Shown: piece by piece, positions 15,845 to 23,900 of the stretch | How positions within the stretch are numbered: position 1 is the first letter of the stretch | How the letters are laid out: the number at the start of each line of letters is the position of its first letter | DNA from: Mangrovibacterium sp041596335 | GTDB taxonomy: Bacteria > Bacteroidota > Bacteroidia > Bacteroidales > Prolixibacteraceae | Direction: 5' to 3' | NCBI RefSeq assembly: GCF_041596335.1 | Contig: NZ_JBFHIT010000006.1 | Coordinates: forward strand, 62,001-126,000 | DNA: 64,000 bases | Notes under the pieces: model-generated | Told to the model about the DNA's origin: nothing | Databases searched by the model: none | What the model saw: only the letters and a program-made list of their open reading frames with translations | Translations under genes and position numbers: made by a program

Positions 15845-17077
15845 TTAATTGTAGGCACTTTCTCCATGCTCGTAGATATCCAAACCTTCTTCTTCGATGC
15901 GTTTTGTAACTCGCAGGATTCCAGCTTTCTTCAAAATGAAGAACAGAATTAATCCAAGGCCGAAAGCCCATCCGAAGTATGCCAGGACACCAATTGCTTG
16001 AATTCCCAGGGCGCCAGCTCCGTGACCGTAGAATAAACCTTCAGAAGTAGAGAAAACTCCAACTAAAAGCGTACCAACGGCACCACAAACACCGTGTACA
16101 GAAACTGCACCAACAGGGTCGTCAATTTTCAATATTTTATCAAAGAATTCAACTGCAAATGGCAGGATGAAACCGGCAATAATACCAATGAATAAGGCAC
16201 CAACTGGGTTAACCGCGTCGCAACCTGCAGTGATGGCTACCAAACCGGCCAACGCTCCGTTCAATGTTAACGACAGGGTAGGACGTTTGTAGCGGAACCA
16301 GGCAACAATCATGGCAGTTACAGCTCCGGCTGCAGCAGCCAGGTTGGTTGTAACAGCGATGTGACCAATAGCAACAGCATTTTCAGTACCGGCAGCAGCT
16401 AATTGAGATCCGGGGTTGAATCCGAACCATCCGAACCACAGGATGAAAACACCTAAAGCACCCAAGGCCAGGTTGTGACCAGGAATAGCGTTCGGAGTAC
16501 CATCTTTTTTGTATTTACCCAAACGAGGTCCAATGATCGAGGCACCGGCTAAACCAACCCATCCACCAACGGAGTGTACAATAGATGATCCGGCGAAGTC
16601 GTGGAAACCAAGTTCACTTAACCAACCACCACCCCAGGTCCAGTGACCTGAAATTGGGTAAACAAATACAGTAATTACAATTGAGAAAATCAAGTAAGAG
16701 ATGAACTCTGTACGTTCTGCCATTGCTCCGGAAACAATCGTTGCTGCAGTCGCGGCAAATACTGTTTGGAAGAACAGGTCAGCATAATCAGAATAGTTGT
16801 CACCGAAACCGTCGCTCATGAAGAACAGGTCGGGGGTTCCAACGAATCCGCCAATTGAGTCACCATACATTAATGTAAATCCGATGGTCCAGTATAAGAT
16901 TGAACCGATGCTGAAGTCCATTAAGTTTTTCATCAGAATGTTTGCTGTGTTCTTGGCGCGGGTAAAACCGGCCTCTACCATCGCAAATCCAGGTTGCATG
17001 AACATTACCATAAATGCAGCAATGAGCAACCACATATTGTCTATGCCTATTTGTAGGCCTTGTAAAGTTTCTTCCAT
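15845..17077 (-). CDS. amtB: Ammonium transporter Amt
   Basis: Inner-membrane trimeric channel for ammonium, 410 residues, eleven predicted helices. Seen: NMWLLIAAFMVMFMQPGFAMVEAG (first helices), MDFSIGSILYWTIGF, and the twin pore histidines in GSSIVHSVGGWVG and VSVHGVCGAVGTL. The C-terminal cytoplasmic tail that docks PII (RVTKRIEEEGLDIYEHGESAYN) is present. It follows glnB by 12 bases, the classical PII-Amt pairing, in which deuridylylated or ADP-bound PII plugs the channel when nitrogen is plentiful. The outer-membrane porin upstream completes a three-gene uptake set. Confidence 0.96.
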   Translation of the reverse strand: MEETLQGLQIGIDNMWLLIAAFMVMFMQPGFAMVEAGFTRAKNTANILMKNLMDFSIGSILYWTIGFTLMYGDSIGGFVGTPDLFFMSDGFGDNYSDYADLFFQTVFAATAATIVSGAMAERTEFISYLIFSIVITVFVYPISGHWTWGGGWLSELGFHDFAGSSIVHSVGGWVGLAGASIIGPRLGKYKKDGTPNAIPGHNLALGALGVFILWFGWFGFNPGSQLAAAGTENAVAIGHIAVTTNLAAAAGAVTAMIVAWFRYKRPTLSLTLNGALAGLVAITAGCDAVNPVGALFIGIIAGFILPFAVEFFDKILKIDDPVGAVSVHGVCGAVGTLLVGVFSTSEGLFYGHGAGALGIQAIGVLAYFGWAFGLGLILFFILKKAGILRVTKRIEEEGLDIYEHGESAYN

Positions 17078-17089
17078 GATCTAATATTT

Positions 17090-17446
17090 TTATTCTTCTT
17101 TACCTTTAATGAATAATGACTCGTCTCCAAATTCTCCGGTGCGGATGCGGTAAGATTCCTCCATGCTTGAGATGAAGATTTTACCGTCGCCTATTTCGCC
17201 GGTTCTACCAGCTTTCATAATGGCCAATACTGTTTTTTCAACATTTTTATCGCGCACAACTAATGAAATCATTGTTCTTTCAATCGAGCTTGTGTCGTAT
17301 GCAACACCGCGATAGACACGCCCTTGTCGTGTTTGACCAACACCGCGAACATCCCAGTAAGAGAAGAATTCGATATTTGCTTCGTGTAGTGCTTCAACTA
17401 CCTCATCAAATGTGGTTTTTCTAATAATTGCCTCAATCTTTTTCAT
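17090..17446 (-). CDS. glnB: PII nitrogen regulatory protein
   Basis: A 118-residue trimeric sensor of 2-oxoglutarate, ATP and ADP. MKKIEAIIRK at the start, the T-loop with VYRGVAY in which Tyr50 aligns with the uridylylated Tyr51 of E. coli GlnB, and GRTGEIGDGKIFISSMEESYRIRTGE (B- and C-loops) are all present. The T-loop tip (QGRVYRGVAYDTSSIERTM) diverges from the proteobacterial sequence, so partners may differ. Placed directly before amtB, it is best read as a GlnK-type Amt regulator. A hairpin lies in the 114-base gap to the porin gene. Confidence 0.95.
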   Translation of the reverse strand: MKKIEAIIRKTTFDEVVEALHEANIEFFSYWDVRGVGQTRQGRVYRGVAYDTSSIERTMISLVVRDKNVEKTVLAIMKAGRTGEIGDGKIFISSMEESYRIRTGEFGDESLFIKGKEE

Positions 17447-17480
17447 GTGATATTGATTTATATTTTTTGTGTCACATGGA

Positions 17481-17532
17481 ATAACCAGAATTGGGGATAG
17501 TGCCCACAGATCGGTTTCCCAATCCTGGTTAT
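17481..17532 (-). promoter_or_regulatory. Intercistronic hairpin between porin gene and glnB
   Basis: Arms 17481-17495 and 17518-17532 (ATAACCAGGATTGGG on the minus strand and its complement, one mismatch) enclose 22 bases. It follows the porin stop by 28 bases. It may cut transcription partly or protect the upstream mRNA, giving more porin than PII/Amt. Confidence 0.6.
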
Positions 17533-17560
17533 TTCACTTAAATCTGTTTGTAATATTGAT

Positions 17561-18232
17561 TTAGAAAGAAATACCTGCAGTGATAAAGAATCCACCGGTA
17601 GAAGGATTCAGAATTACAGCTCCTGAAACAGGTAGTGTGAAGGTGTCAGTGACTACGATGTCCTTCGAAGTTCCAACGCTGATGTTACACACAGCAAAAT
17701 CGCCGTCATCAGAATATTGGCCATCGCCAGCACCTAAGGCTACGTCAAATGAACCAAAAGAATAACCGGCTTCCAGGTAAGTGTCGCCTTCTTCGCCAAA
17801 TTTCGTCTCGCCATCTTCAGGTAGCAGCATGTAGGCAGCAGTGAACGAGAAATCGCCAGCGCTAACTCCTAAGCTTGGTTCCAGGTAGTGTGTTGATTTT
17901 GGAGAAGTCCAGTCTCCACCGAAGTAGTAGTCTGTAACAGTTAACGAAACAGCACCAATCGAATAGCTTGCATAAAGGTCCATTTCCAAACTTTCAGAAC
18001 TTCCCGAGTTTACAGATCCCCAGGCACCCAAAGCGAACCCGCCAGTGCTGAATTCTACATAGGGTTGGAGGGCCGCGCCTTCGCCGAATTTAGCACCACG
18101 CCAAATGTAGCTAGAGTAAATGTCTAGACCAGTGTCCCATGAAGAGGCTGCCTCTTCGTCTTGTGCTTGAACGTTTAAAGCAAAAATCGTCGCAAGTCCA
18201 AATGCCAGTAATAATTTCATTGTCTTTTTCAT
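17561..18232 (-). CDS. TorF/Gcw_chp family putative outer-membrane porin
   Basis: 223 residues with a signal peptide (MKKTMKLLLAFGLATIFALNVQA) and a beta-barrel pattern of alternating hydrophobic strands ending in a terminal aromatic (ITAGISF). The segment WDTGLDIYSSYIWRGAKFGEG is the family hallmark (SxYIWRG). Members are annotated TorF putative porin or Gcw_chp and often lie beside glnB-amtB in Bacteroidota and Proteobacteria, which suggests a route for ammonium or another small nitrogen solute across the outer membrane; direct function is not proven to my knowledge. First gene of the porin-glnB-amtB unit. Confidence 0.85.
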   Translation of the reverse strand: MKKTMKLLLAFGLATIFALNVQAQDEEAASSWDTGLDIYSSYIWRGAKFGEGAALQPYVEFSTGGFALGAWGSVNSGSSESLEMDLYASYSIGAVSLTVTDYYFGGDWTSPKSTHYLEPSLGVSAGDFSFTAAYMLLPEDGETKFGEEGDTYLEAGYSFGSFDVALGAGDGQYSDDGDFAVCNISVGTSKDIVVTDTFTLPVSGAVILNPSTGGFFITAGISF

Positions 18233-18402
18233 GATGTAAAAAATTTAAGAGTTTAACTGAACTTTTTTAAGTGATAATTTTGTTTGGTTTTGCTTTAACG
18301 TGTGATCTTTTAAAATGCTCGTTTTTTAAAAGGGTCCCCTGTTTGTTTTTTGTCTCCGGTTCAAAAGTAGAGATATTTTTAAGTCGGGTGTCGAAAAAAT
18401 AG

Positions 18403-18526
18403 GGGGTGTACCCCAAATTAATGCAAAATTAACATTCAATACCTTGAAAAAAGATGGTCAAAACGCCTTATCTGTGTCATTTTATCACAATAACCCCTTA
18501 ATTTACGGGGTAATGTGATAAAATGA
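18403..18526. promoter_or_regulatory. Two palindromes upstream of the porin-glnB-amtB unit
   Basis: GGGGT-GT-ACCCC at 18403-18414, and a long inverted repeat with arms TCATTTTATCACA...ACCCC (18477-18497) and GGGGT...TGTGATAAAATGA (18507-18526) around a 9-base loop. On the minus strand TACTTTTG (18362-18369) fits a -7 element just downstream, so the palindromes sit where an activator or repressor of the nitrogen unit would bind. Confidence 0.5.
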
Positions 18527-19259
18527 TAAAATATTGATCGATGATTGTGGGGCGTTTTTAGTTTTGACTTGGATGATTGGGGTGCTGGATTAAAATGTTT
18601 GAAAATGGCCGAAATGGTAGCTATGTGTTCGTACTTGGTGTTTTAAGCAGATAAAAAGAGATTAAATAGAGTGTTTTGTGATATTGGTGATTTTTGTCAA
18701 TTGTGGGCGGTTTTAGGATGAGGAATGCGATTTGATTTCCAAAGGATGTGGCGGATTAATGGATGGTTTCCAGCGGAAAGAAAGATGTATCTAGTTGACT
18801 GTATTTCTTGTGTGTTATGTTTTGTTGATTGTCCCTTTTTAGGTTTTAGGCTTGCCGGACGCGCTATTTCCTATGGTTTTGCTGCTGTTTGTGTTGGAGA
18901 TGGGCCGTTTCGGTGCTATTTGAGTTTCCGGACGATAATTCCATTGTAGTCGTGAGGGGGAGAGGTTTGGTTTTTTATATTTTTTGCAAGCATGGGGGCT
19001 ATTTTTAGGGGGGGGCTTTTTTTTTGATTTATTGGCATAGTGAGTTTTTTGTGCGGGCAGACAACGGGAGATGTTGTGTCGGTGGGTCTTGAACTTGAAG
19101 CTTGGTTTTCGTTAGTTTGCCTTGCTTAATTTTACAAAGTCGCTTTGCTGGTCTATTTGTTCGATTTTTTGATTGAAAATAATCAATATTCCAGTGTTGT
19201 TATTAGCTTAAGTGTATTGAGAAAGCAAACGTGCACTTTTCGTAGTAATATAATTAAAG

Positions 19260-19267
19260 TATATTTG
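19260..19267 (+). promoter_or_regulatory. Putative -7 element of argH
   Basis: TATATTTG matches TAnnTTTG, 17 bases before the ATG at 19285. TTTTCG near 19238 is only a weak -33 match, and the leader would be very short. Confidence 0.5.
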
Positions 19268-19284
19268 GGCAAAATTCAAATAAA

Positions 19285-20616
19285 ATGAAACTCTGGGATA
19301 AAGGCTACTCTGTTAACAAGCTAATTGAAGATTTTACGGTTGGAAAAGATCGTGAGTTGGATTTGTATCTGGCTCCTTTTGATGTTTTAGGGTCGATGGC
19401 TCATGGCATCATGTTGTCGGAAATTAATCTCCTTCCAAAGGAGGAGCTAAAGTTGTTGTTGCTGGAGTTAAAGTCGATCTACAAACTGGCCGAGTCTGGC
19501 GAGTTTGTCATTGAGGATGGTGTTGAGGATGTGCATTCGCAAGTTGAAACCATGTTGACCCGCAAGTTGGGCGACATAGGTAAAAAAATTCATAGCGGAC
19601 GTTCGCGGAATGATCAGGTATTACTTGACCTGAAATTATTTACCCGCAGCGAGATCCGCGAAGTTGTAGAGCTTGGTGATCAGCTTTTCCAAACGATGCT
19701 GAAGCAGGCCGAGCGCTTTAAAGATGTTTTGATGCCCGGATATACTCACCTGCAAGTCGCGATGCCATCATCGTTCGGGTTGTGGTATGGCGCATATGCC
19801 GAGAGTTTGGCCGACGATTTTTTATTGTTGCAGGCTGCTTACCGTATTGCCAATCAAAATCCGTTGGGATCGGCAGCAGGTTATGGTTCCTCTTTCCCGA
19901 TCGACCGGCAAATGACCACCGACTTATTGGGCTTTGAGCAAATGAACTACAATGTAATATATGCCCAAATGGGGCGAGGTAAAATGGAGAAAACGGTTGC
20001 TTTCGCACTTTCGTCTATTGCTGCTACGCTCTCGAAATTGGCTTATGATGTTTGTTTGTTTATGAGCCAGAATTTTGGTTTCGTGGCTTTGCCTGATGAA
20101 TTGACCACCGGATCGAGTATTATGCCTCACAAGAAAAATCCGGATGTTTTTGAGTTGTTGCGCTCACACTGTAATAAATTGCAGGCGATGCCAACTCAAA
20201 TTATGCTGATGATTAATAATTTGCCGAGTGGCTATTTCCGCGATCTTCAAATCGTGAAAGAAGTTTTCCTGCCCTCGTTTAAGGATCTTAAAAATTGCCT
20301 GGAGATTGCCAATTTTGCCCTTTCCGAAATGTCGGTAAGGGAAGATATTCTGACTGATGAACGTTACAAATACGTGTACAGTGTAGAAGATGTCAATCGA
20401 ATGGTCATTGCAGGAGTGCCGTTCAGGGATGCCTATAAAAAGATTGGCATGGAGATCCAGTCCGGAACCTATGAGCCAAACCGGGAAATTGTGCATACGC
20501 ATGCCGGTAGCCTGGGGAATTTATGTCTTGCGGAGATCGACGCAAAAATGAAGGCGGTGCGCAGTCAGTTCAACTTTGAAAAGGTTGACAATTCGATTGC
20601 TAAGTTGCTGAAATAG
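19285..20616 (+). CDS. argH: Argininosuccinate lyase
   Basis: Splits argininosuccinate into arginine and fumarate, the last step of arginine synthesis. 443 residues, fumarase/aspartase superfamily. Seen: DVHSQVETMLTRKLGDIGKKIHSGRSRNDQ (substrate loop with HSGRSRND), TPGYTHLQ-like MPGYTHLQVAMPSSFGLW, and the superfamily signature GSSIMPHKKNPDVFEL with its catalytic Ser. DVNRMVIAGVPFRDAYK near the end is also typical. Start chosen at ATG 19285, giving MKLWDKGYSVNKLIEDFTVG, the family N-terminus (usual MKLWGGRF is modified). It stands 316 bases before gltB. Confidence 0.94.
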   Translation: MKLWDKGYSVNKLIEDFTVGKDRELDLYLAPFDVLGSMAHGIMLSEINLLPKEELKLLLLELKSIYKLAESGEFVIEDGVEDVHSQVETMLTRKLGDIGKKIHSGRSRNDQVLLDLKLFTRSEIREVVELGDQLFQTMLKQAERFKDVLMPGYTHLQVAMPSSFGLWYGAYAESLADDFLLLQAAYRIANQNPLGSAAGYGSSFPIDRQMTTDLLGFEQMNYNVIYAQMGRGKMEKTVAFALSSIAATLSKLAYDVCLFMSQNFGFVALPDELTTGSSIMPHKKNPDVFELLRSHCNKLQAMPTQIMLMINNLPSGYFRDLQIVKEVFLPSFKDLKNCLEIANFALSEMSVREDILTDERYKYVYSVEDVNRMVIAGVPFRDAYKKIGMEIQSGTYEPNREIVHTHAGSLGNLCLAEIDAKMKAVRSQFNFEKVDNSIAKLLK

Positions 20617-20932
20617 TGCAATTCTGTTAATAAAATGTTATCATTTATTGACCGGTTGATATTCCCTCGTTTTGAGCCTCGATTCTAAGTCGTTCGATTT
20701 CACTTGTTTATGAAATTATGCGTTAAAAGTAAAGAGTGTGGGCTATGTTTTCGAACAGCTTTTTTAGAATTGAACGTTGGATGATATTCATTTTATGGCT
20801 ATTTTTGCTTTCACTTCGTAAGATTTTCGCGGGTTTTGCTTATAGTTTTAAATCACTGTCGATGAATCAGTGATTTTATTGTGTCTTGCAGGCTTAGTGC
20901 AAGACTTAGATGATTAAAATAAAAATGTATAA
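20617..20932. other. argH-gltB intergenic region
   Basis: 316 AT-rich bases. The first 230 show nothing clear. The last part contains two consecutive hairpins described in the next entry. No good -33/-7 pair was found for gltB, so it may be read through from argH or use a divergent promoter. Confidence 0.5.
20850..20905 (+). promoter_or_regulatory. Double hairpin in the gltB leader
   Basis: Hairpin 1: AAATCACTG (20850-20858) with CAGTGATTT (20868-20876), followed by a short T-rich stretch. Hairpin 2: GTCTTGCA (20883-20890) with TGCAAGAC (20898-20905), perfect 8-base stem and 7-base loop, 28 bases before the gltB ATG. Could be the argH terminator plus a leader structure, or protein-binding palindromes. 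Confidence 0.5.
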
Positions 20933-23900
20933 ATGATGCAGTTAGAAACTCCCAAACAACAGGGTCTTTATCGCTCTGAATTTGAACACGGTAGCTGTGG
21001 GATTGGATTCGTAGCTAACCTCAAAGGCCGGAAACAACATCGTGTTATTTCCGATGCTTTGGCTATGTTAGCTCGGATGGAACACCGCGGCGGTACCGGA
21101 TATGATATTAAAAGTGGGGATGGAGCCGGGATTTTGCTACAAATTCCACATGAATTATTCATGGAAGAATGTCCGAAGGAAGGAATCAAGCTTCCTACAT
21201 TCGGAGAGTATGGTGTAGCCATGATCTTTTTCCCAATGGAAGACCGAAAACGCTCGGAATGTAAAGATATTATTTCCCGTAACCTGAATAAGTTTGGACT
21301 GCCTTTCTTGGGTTACCGAAAAGTTCCGGTTGATAATTCCGATTTGGGACGGGATTCGCGTGCAACTGAACCTTACGTTCAGCAGTTGTTCATTCGCAAG
21401 CCGGCTGACATGTCTGTCGAAGAGTTCGATCGTAAACTTTTTGTCTTTAGAAAATATACCGAACGTCTGGCGCGTGAATCGGTCGCCGGAATCGGATACG
21501 ATGGATTGAATATTATTTCCTGTTCATACAAGACCATTATTTACAAAGGTCAGTTAACAACCGAACAGGTCTCGCTATATTTCAAAGATTTGAACAACCC
21601 GCTGGCCGTAAGTGCCATTGCGTTGGTTCACTCACGCTTCTCAACCAATACGTTCCCATCGTGGAAACTGGCTCAGCCATTCCGCTATATTGCACACAAT
21701 GGTGAAATTAACACGAACAAAGGGAATGTGAACTGGATGCGTGCCCGCGAAGCGCTCCTTGAATCGACCTTGTTTACGCGTGATGAACTGGAAATGATTT
21801 TCCCAATTTGCGACCTGAAAGCATCGGATAGTGCCAACCTGGATATGGCCATTGAAATGATGGTGTTGAGCGGACGCTCGTTACCTCATGTGATGATGAT
21901 GCTTATTCCGGAAGCATGGCAAAATGATCCGGAAATGGATCAGGCTAAAAAAGAATTCTATGAGTTCCATTCTGCCATGATGGAACCCTGGGATGGTCCG
22001 GCTTCGGTATGTTTTACCGATGGCGTTTTGGTTGGCGCAACGCTCGACCGTAACGGGTTGCGTCCATCACGCTACTGTGTGACTGAAGACGATATGCTCA
22101 TCATGGCGTCCGAATCAGGTGCGCTCGATGTTGATCATGCTACCGTGAAAGTTCGCGGTCGCCTGCAACCCGGTAAAATGTTTGTAGCCGATCTGGAACA
22201 AGGACGAATTATCTCTGATGAAGAAGTTAAGGCTCAAATCGTTTCGAAACAACCCTATGGTAAGTGGGTGGACGAGAATATGACTTATCTGGATGACCTT
22301 CCTTCAATTCCTGATTTGGAACTGAAAGAACCCGATCATAAAACACTTTTTAAGCGTCAAAAAGCATTTGGTTTTACACACGAAGAATTGGAAGTTCTTT
22401 TGAAACCAATGGCCGAAACAGGGAAAGAAGCGATTGGTTCGATGGGGGCTGATAACCCATTGGCCGTTTTGTCTGATCGCCCGGTGTTGTTGTCGAATTA
22501 CTTTAAACAATTATTTGCCCAGGTAACAAACCCGCCAATTGATCCAATTCGCGAACGGATTGTAATGGATTTGCGGACTTATGTGGGTGGATTCAAAAAT
22601 ATCTTAACCGAATCTCCGGAGCATTGTCGCCGAATTGCGATTGAGCAACCGGTGTTGACCAATGAGCAGCTGGTGAAATTGTCGTATGTCGATCATGCGC
22701 ATTTTCAAACCAAGAAAATCAGTATCGTTTTTCACGCGAATGGTCAACCGGGAACTTTAGCCAAAAAACTGGAACGTTTGTGTGTTTATGTTGAAGACGC
22801 AATTGATGAAGGTTACTCTATCATTCTTTTGTCCGACTTCTCTGTAAGTACCGACCATGCTCCGATTCCTTCCGTATTGGTTGCTTCAGCTGTTCACCAC
22901 CACCTCATTCGTATCGGAAAACGTGGTAAGGCCGATATCATAATGGAGGTTGGCGATGTTCGGGAAGTACACCATCTGGCAGTTCTTTTGGGCTATGGTG
23001 TTTCTGCTGTGAACCCATACATGGCGATCGATACCATTAAACAGATGGCGAACGAAGGCAAGTTGGGCAGCATTACTCCGGAAAAAGCAGTTAAAAACTA
23101 TGTGAAAGCGGTTAGCGGCGGATTGTTGAAAATCTTCTCCAAAATGGGGATCTCAACGCTGGCATCCTATCAGGGTGCTCAGATTTTCGAAATCCTGGGT
23201 ATCAACTCAGAAGTGGTTGATAAATATTTCACCGGTACGGTTAGCCGTATTGAAGGACTGAGTCTGGATGACATCGCCAAAGAAGCTCTTGCCCGTCATC
23301 GTCAGGGATTCCCAACTCGATTGGGAGGATCAAAGGTGCTGGAACCAGGTGGTGAATACCACTGGCGCGTTGACGGTGAACGTCACTTATTGTCGCCAAA
23401 AGCAGTTCGCCTTCTGCAAGAGGCTACGCGTAAAAACGATTACAAAAAATACAAAGAATATAGCCAGGTCGTTAACGATCAAACCAAAGCTGCATTCACA
23501 CTGCGTGGTTTGATGGATTTCAACTCCGATCGGGATTCAATTTCGATTGATGAAGTTGAACCGGCTGAGAGCATTCTGAAACGTTTCGCCACCGGAGCGA
23601 TGTCCTTCGGGTCAATTTCGTGGGAAGCTCATACAACCTTAGCCATTGCATTGAACCGTATCGGTTCAAAGTCAAACTCAGGCGAAGGGGGTGAAGATCC
23701 GATCCGTTATACCAAATTGCCGAACGGTGATGATATGTGTTCGGCAACCAAGCAGATTGCATCTGGTCGGTTTGGCGTAAACAGCTATTACCTGAGTATG
23801 GCCAAAGAGCTTCAGATAAAAATGGCTCAAGGTGCAAAACCGGGTGAAGGTGGTCAGTTGCCAGGACATAAAGTTAACGGTTGGATTGGTCGTGTTCGTG

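Larger units (their letters stand above)
18233..19284. other. Long divergent intergenic region upstream of porin and argH
   Basis: 1052 bases without a credible gene. An open frame at 18725-18949 (+) has no family resemblance and a Cys-rich, low-complexity look typical of chance. From about 18540 to 19260 the + strand is strongly rich in G and T. Near 19008-19026 there is a run of eight G, one C and nine T. Palindromes at 18403-18414 and 18477-18526 and a small inverted repeat TTGATT-6-AATCAA at 19169-19186 are the structured parts; the last lies about 100 bases before argH. Confidence 0.6.

Noticed and set aside
18725..18949. Possible small Cys-rich protein gene in the long intergenic region
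   Set aside because: No ribosome binding site, promoter or recognisable motif, and it sits in a G/T-biased stretch where long frames arise by chance.
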